Source of the DNA: Fidelibacterota bacterium
GTDB taxonomy: Bacteria > Pseudomonadota > Alphaproteobacteria > Rhodospirillales > Rhodospirillaceae
DNA: 64,000 nucleotides
Assembly (NCBI GenBank): GCA_945903705.1
Contig: CAMDOZ010000001.1
Coordinates: 1 to 64,000, forward strand
Reading direction: 5' to 3'
Shown: positions 60,137-64,000 of the stretch, piece by piece
Layout: the number at the start of each line of letters is the position of its first letter
How positions within the stretch are numbered: the stretch's first letter is position 1
Notes under the pieces: generated by a model
What the model saw: only the letters and a program-made list of their open reading frames with translations
The model's database searches: none
What the model was told of the DNA's origin: nothing
Position numbers and translations under genes: made by a program

Positions 60137-61053
60137 GTGACGTGGCCCTTCCGATCCCTGAGCGCTCCGCCCTGTGGCGGAGTTTCAAGCGCCATCCGTC
60201 GGCGGTGGTAGCCGCCGGGATCGTGGCCCTCATTGCCGCGGGCGCCGTGCTGGCACCTCTGCTCGCATCCCAGAATCCCTTCGATCCAGCATCCCTCGAG
60301 CTTGCCAACAGCCTGCTTCCGCCGGTCTGGATCGACGGCGGCGAGGCGCGCTTTCTCTTAGGCTCGGACGATCAAGGCCGCGATATGTTCTCGGCCCTGC
60401 TGTATGGCAGCCGCATCTCGCTCATTGTCGGCCTCGCGGCTGTGGCCTTCTCGGCGCTTCTCGGTGTCGCGGTCGGTCTTCTCGCCGGTTATGCCGGCGG
60501 CTGGCTCGACGCCGTCTTGATGCGCCTCGCCGACGTGCAGCTCACCTTTCCGGCGATCCTGATCGCCCTGATGGTGGACGGTTTCGTCCGCGCCGCATTG
60601 CCCGCTGCGGTACACGAGGGCATCGCCCTCTACGTGCTGATCTTCTCCATCGGGATCGCGGACTGGCCGCAGTATGCGCGCGTCGTCCGCGCCGGAACCG
60701 CCGTGCAAAAGACTCTGGGCTATGTGGCGGCGGCGCGCGTGATGGGCGTAGGTCCGTCACGCATCGTTCTCCGCCACATCTTACCCAACGTCCTCTCGGC
60801 CGTTTTCGTCCTGGCGACACTTGGGTTCACCAGCGCCATCATCGCTGAAGCCACTTTAAGTTTTCTCGGCGTCGGCATGCCGCCGACCTCGCCGTCCCTC
60901 GGCACCCTCATCCGCATCGGCAACGACTTTCTGTTTTCTGGCGAATGGTGGATCACCTTGTTCCCCTCGCTGACCCTTGTGGGATTGGCCTTAGGCGTCA
61001 ACGTGCTCGGCGACTGGCTGCGGGATGCCTTGAACCCCCGTCTTCGGACATAG
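60133..61053 (+). CDS. Peptide ABC transporter permease (DppC type)
   Basis: A 306-residue DppC/OppC permease: the N-terminal helix follows RSFKRHPSAVVAAGIVALIA, then the family loop LGSDDQGRDMFSALLYGSRI and the EAA region AARVMGVGPSRIVLRHILPN. ATG at 60133 overlaps the DppB stop. No ATP-binding protein genes follow in the window, so the importer must borrow ATPases encoded elsewhere. The stop is 77 bases before an MFS gene. Confidence 0.93.
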   Translation: MSDVALPIPERSALWRSFKRHPSAVVAAGIVALIAAGAVLAPLLASQNPFDPASLELANSLLPPVWIDGGEARFLLGSDDQGRDMFSALLYGSRISLIVGLAAVAFSALLGVAVGLLAGYAGGWLDAVLMRLADVQLTFPAILIALMVDGFVRAALPAAVHEGIALYVLIFSIGIADWPQYARVVRAGTAVQKTLGYVAAARVMGVGPSRIVLRHILPNVLSAVFVLATLGFTSAIIAEATLSFLGVGMPPTSPSLGTLIRIGNDFLFSGEWWITLFPSLTLVGLALGVNVLGDWLRDALNPRLRT

Positions 61054-61130
61054 CTCGTCTGCAGGAATTGCTTGGCCGCCCGCGCGCCGAAATCGGCTAA
61101 CGTCACCCGCTCAACGGGAAAGCGCCTCGC

Positions 61131-62351
61131 ATGAGCCAACCCTCGCATTCGCCTCACCTGTCCGCGTGGCCATGGGCGGCCGGCGCCGCCGCCGCGATGC
61201 TCCTGATCACCATCGGCGTACGTCAGACCACGGGCCTCTTCGTCGCGCCCATCGACATGACGACTGGCCTCGGCATCGCGTCCATCAGCTTCGCCCTCGC
61301 CATCGGCCAGTTCAGCTGGGGCGCGATCCAGCCCATCGCGGGCGCTTTGGCCGACCGCTACGGCCCCGGCCGGGTGATGGCCATTGGATTGATCGCAGTG
61401 TCGGCGGGCTCGGCGCTGACCTCCTTCATGGATTCGACCTTCGGTCTCATCTTTAGTCTCGGAATTCTGACGGCCGCCGGCTCGGGCGCGGCTGGTTTTT
61501 CTGTTCTCATGGGTGCACTGGCGCATCGCGTGCCGGCGGAAAAGCGCGGGCTTGCTGCTGGCATTTCCAACGCCGGCGGGTCTTTCGGTCAGTTCGTCTT
61601 CGCGCCCATTCTCCAGGCCATCATCGGCGCCGCTGGCTGGATGAGCGCCATGTGGTTCTCGGCCGGGGCCGCTCTCCTCGCCCTGCCGTTCGCGTGGATG
61701 CTGCGCAAGCCGGCCAATGCGCCGGTGCCGTCCACGCAAGGCCCCTCCAATCTCAAAGGCGCGATCACGGAGGCCTTTGGGGACCGCAGCTATCTCCTGG
61801 TGCACGCGGGCTTCTTCACCTGCGGCTTCCACATTGCCTTCCTGGTCACCCATTTGCCCGGCGAGATCGCGCTCTGCGGCATGTCACCGACGGTGGCGAG
61901 CTGGTCCTTGGCCATCATCGGCCTCGCGAACGTGGTGGGTAGCCTTATCGCCGGCTGGGCGACCGGCCACTACCGCAGCAAGCATGTGCTCTTCATCATG
62001 TATGCGTCGCGGACGACGCTCATCGGGCTCTATCTGATCGCGCCGAAAACGCCCGAGACCTTCTACCTCTTCGCCGCCGGCCTCGGGTTCACCTGGCTCG
62101 CGACCGTCGCGCCCACCGCGACCATCGTCAGCAAGCTGTTCGGCACGCGCTTTCTCTCGACGCTCTTCGGCCTCACGCTCCTGTCGCACCAGATCGGCGC
62201 CTTCTTCGGCGCCTGGCTCGGCGGGCTCACCTTCGTCGCGACGGGAAATTATCAGTGGATGTGGTACATGGACGCGATCCTCGCCGCCGCAGCGGCCATC
62301 ACCAATCTCCCGATCAAGGAAGCCCCGGTCTTAAAACCGCAGGCGGCGTAA
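61131..62351 (+). CDS. MFS transporter
   Basis: A 406-residue 12-helix major-facilitator transporter. It has the loop 2-3 motif GALADRYGPGRVM (G-x-x-x-D-R-x-G-x-R), GLAAGISNAGGSFGQFVFAP (motif C-like, helix 5), and a second-half repeat with GSLIAGWATGHYRSKHVLF. It resembles monocarboxylate/oxalate-formate type MFS proteins, so an organic-anion substrate is likely but not defined. ATG at 61131. Transcribed in the same direction as the peptide importer, maybe with its own promoter in the 77-base gap. Confidence 0.87.
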   Translation: MSQPSHSPHLSAWPWAAGAAAAMLLITIGVRQTTGLFVAPIDMTTGLGIASISFALAIGQFSWGAIQPIAGALADRYGPGRVMAIGLIAVSAGSALTSFMDSTFGLIFSLGILTAAGSGAAGFSVLMGALAHRVPAEKRGLAAGISNAGGSFGQFVFAPILQAIIGAAGWMSAMWFSAGAALLALPFAWMLRKPANAPVPSTQGPSNLKGAITEAFGDRSYLLVHAGFFTCGFHIAFLVTHLPGEIALCGMSPTVASWSLAIIGLANVVGSLIAGWATGHYRSKHVLFIMYASRTTLIGLYLIAPKTPETFYLFAAGLGFTWLATVAPTATIVSKLFGTRFLSTLFGLTLLSHQIGAFFGAWLGGLTFVATGNYQWMWYMDAILAAAAAITNLPIKEAPVLKPQAA

Positions 62352-62457
62352 TGCACAGGAGCTGAGCGGGCCCGCGCGCGAAGCGCGCAAACGAATAGAC
62401 TCGATCCCGCAAAGCAGCGGGTTCAGGTCGACGTGGGAAATACTGGATTACCGTTGA
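62352..62457. other. MFS 3' region with short hairpins
   Basis: No gene is visible between the MFS stop and the tRNA. Two small inverted repeats occur: GCGCGC-GAA-GCGCGC (62374-62388) and CCCGC-AAAGCA-GCGGG (62406-62421). Neither has a U-run; they may act as 3' ends for the convergent MFS and tRNA transcripts. Confidence 0.35.
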
Positions 62458-62533
<76 letters not shown>

Positions 62534-62601
62534 GCATCAACGTGTATGGATGTTTCGGACCACCCGCGCGGGGATCGCCGCCCGGGCCGAAAACGGGCCG
62601 G

Positions 62602-62630
62602 AGAATGGTGCCAAAGCCTTGAGAAGTCAA
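62602..62630 (-). promoter_or_regulatory. Candidate tRNA-Ala promoter
   Basis: On the minus strand TTGACT (62630-62625) and CATTCT (62607-62602) are spaced by 17 bases, about 70 bases before the tRNA. The -35 matches the consensus at five of six positions; the -10 is weak. The remaining interval to yggT (62631-62781) shows no gene. Confidence 0.4.
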
Positions 62631-62781
62631 GACAAGGGGAACGCCCATTCCGCGGGCGAAAGTCCGGCTCCCTTGCACCCTTGGGCCTGCCTGATTAGGG
62701 TATCGCCGACCGGTTTTCCCGCCTTTGCGTGTAAGGCTTTAGCGGTTTCCCGCCGCCACCGTCGGAGCGAACGCCCGCCTA

Positions 62782-63084
62782 ATGAATACGATTCTCATTC
62801 CGCTTCTGCAGGTCATCCACGTCGCTCTCGATATCTACAAGTGGATCGTCATCATTTCGGTGATCATGAGCTGGTTGGTCGCTTTCAACGTCATCAATCC
62901 TCACAATCAATTCATCCGCATGGTGGGCGGCGCTCTCCATCAGATGGTGGAGCCCGTGCTCCGGCGCATCCGCAGGGTGGTGCCGGCGTTCGGCAATGTC
63001 GACATCTCGCCCATCATCCTGTTCCTTTTGATCCTCTTCATTCAGCTGGTGATCGGCCGGGTGATTGGCAGCATCGCCTCGTGA
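62782..63084 (+). CDS. YggT-family membrane protein
   Basis: A 100-residue YggT protein with two membrane segments: an N-terminal one ending in 'YKWIVIISVIMSWLVAF' and a C-terminal one (SPIILFLLILFIQLVIG). The conserved family core N-P-x-N-x-x-I is here INPHNQFIRMVGG, with LRRIRRVVPAFGNVDISPI after it. The family is implicated in cell division, chloroplast nucleoid and osmotic phenotypes; function uncertain. ATG at 62782. First of the yggT-yggU-folD unit. Confidence 0.9.
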   Translation: MNTILIPLLQVIHVALDIYKWIVIISVIMSWLVAFNVINPHNQFIRMVGGALHQMVEPVLRRIRRVVPAFGNVDISPIILFLLILFIQLVIGRVIGSIAS

Positions 63085-63087
63085 TCA

Positions 63088-63396
63088 TTGTCGTTCTTCC
63101 GCCCGGTCAGTGACGGTCTCATGCTCTCGGTGCGTGTCACTCCGAAGGCCTCGCGCAATGCCGTTCAGGGCACGATGGCCACTCCTGACGGCCTCGCTCT
63201 GAAAATCGCGGTGACCGCGCCCGCGGACAAGGGCAAGGCCAATGCGGCCGTAACCGCGCTCCTGGCCGAAACCTTTGGGGTCGCGAAGAGCCACATCACG
63301 CTGACCGCGGGCGAAACCGACCGCCGCAAGGTCTTCCGCATCAGCGGTGACCCCGCCGCCCTCTCCGCCACCGCTCAAACCTGGATGACATCATGA
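63088..63396 (+). CDS. DUF167 (YggU) protein
   Basis: A 102-residue DUF167 protein: [37 protein letters not shown], then [25 protein letters not shown] in pieces, and a last short tail. Its function is unknown; it commonly follows yggT. A TTG at 63088, three bases after the yggT stop, gives the usual N-terminus; an ATG at 63121 would drop 11 residues. The stop overlaps the folD start (ATGA). Confidence 0.88.
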   Translation: MSFFRPVSDGLMLSVRVTPKASRNAVQGTMATPDGLALKIAVTAPADKGKANAAVTALLAETFGVAKSHITLTAGETDRRKVFRISGDPAALSATAQTWMTS

Positions 63397-64000
63397 CCTC
63401 GCCCATCATCATCGACGGCAAGGAAGCTTCGGCCCGGCTCAAGGACGGGATCGCCAAGGCCGTCGTCGATCTCAAGAAGCGCCACGGGGTGACGCCCGGC
63501 CTCGCGACGGTCCTCGTGGGCGACGATCCGGCCAGCCATGTCTATGTGGCCAGCAAGCAGAAAACCGCCATCGAACTCGGCATGGCGTCCTTCCAGCATG
63601 ACCTCAAGGCGGACACATCGCAGGCCGACCTGCTGACCCTGATCAAGAAGCTCAACGCCGATCCGGCGGTGAACGGCATCCTGGTGCAGATGCCGCTGCC
63701 CAAGCATCTCGATCAGGTGAAAGTCATCTCCACCATCGATCCGGCCAAGGACGTGGACGGCCTGCATCCGGAAAGTGTCGGACGCCTAGTCGGCGGCGGG
63801 GACACACTCGTGTCCTGCACGCCGCTCGGCTGCATCATGCTCCTGAAGGATGTGCTCGGCGATCTCGCCGGCAAGAACGCCGTTGTCATCGGCCGCTCAA
63901 TCCTGGTGGGCAAGCCCGTGGCACTCCTGCTCCTCAACGAGAACTGCACCGTCACCGTCGCGCACTCGCGCACCAAGGATCTCGCAAGCGTGTGCCGTAC
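63393..64000 (+). CDS. folD: Methylene-THF dehydrogenase/cyclohydrolase FolD (3' end outside window)
   Basis: FolD interconverts 5,10-methylene-THF and 10-formyl-THF in one-carbon metabolism. The first 202 residues are present: [16 protein letters not shown], the catalytic region [18 protein letters not shown] (with the Tyr-x3-Lys motif), [10 protein letters not shown], then [10 protein letters not shown] and the NADP-loop [17 protein letters not shown]. About a third of the protein lies beyond the right edge. ATG at 63393 overlaps the YggU stop. Confidence 0.96.
   Translation, partial: MTSPIIIDGKEASARLKDGIAKAVVDLKKRHGVTPGLATVLVGDDPASHVYVASKQKTAIELGMASFQHDLKADTSQADLLTLIKKLNADPAVNGILVQMPLPKHLDQVKVISTIDPAKDVDGLHPESVGRLVGGGDTLVSCTPLGCIMLLKDVLGDLAGKNAVVIGRSILVGKPVALLLLNENCTVTVAHSRTKDLASVCR

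Overview
The window is 64 kb of GC-rich chromosome from an alphaproteobacterium. The class call rests on gene content and order: tsaB-rimI near fur, then miaB-phoH-ybeY-corC-lnt-(PraR/PhrR-like regulator)-metK-trmB-rimP-nusA-ylxR-infB-rbfA-truB-rpsO-pnp on one strand; a Mic60/mitofilin domain beside hemD and hemY; an mmcB gene with an alphaproteobacterial LexA box; a DUF1674 (SDHAF4-like) protein; and ornithine-lipid genes olsB/olsA. I cannot name the genus. No IS element, prophage or CRISPR array is visible, and almost all of the window is coding.

Left arm (1-6.8 kb): two tandem degenerate EAL-type proteins, then bifunctional heptose kinase/adenylyltransferase hldE with an I78-like lipoprotein, SOS-type mmcB, panD, a GNAT enzyme, and an AT-richer island with a recombinase-type core-binding domain that has no catalytic domain, flanked by a symmetrical operator-like region and a strong terminator. 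A nitronate-monooxygenase-like flavoenzyme with an unusual cysteine cluster follows.

Central block (8-31 kb): a conserved minus-strand run of RNA-processing, translation and envelope genes from tsaB down to pnp and a glycerophosphodiesterase. Two strong intrinsic terminators (about 18.5 and 20.67 kb) divide it into transcription units. Ornithine-lipid synthesis genes lie between fur and miaB.

Heme/membrane-shape locus (31.5-38.2 kb): hemY and, just upstream, one 1422-residue ORF that fuses a HemD-like domain, about 660 residues of highly charged helix with a 153-bp tandem repeat, one membrane helix and a Mic60-like C-terminus. It is divergent from tsaD. This is the most unusual object in the window.

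Right arm (38-64 kb): a sugar epimerase, gpsA, a manC-type enzyme with a very basic C-terminal tail, a Rieske protein, acs, a divergent lysR/azoR pair with a palindromic operator, a TPR protein, an SDHAF4-like protein, htpX, rsmB, a bfd/bfr iron-storage pair with two Fur-box-like sites before bfd, a glycan/lipid cluster (GT4, methyltransferase, LPG-synthase-type membrane protein, asnB, GT2), a peptide ABC importer without ATPases, an MFS transporter, tRNA-Ala(CGC), and yggT-yggU-folD running off the right end.

Non-ATG starts look frequent: TTG for metK, trmB, manC and the flavin oxidoreductase, and GTG for infB, the TPR gene and both glycosyltransferases. Starts were therefore chosen from ribosome binding sites and family alignment, and doubts are stated per gene.
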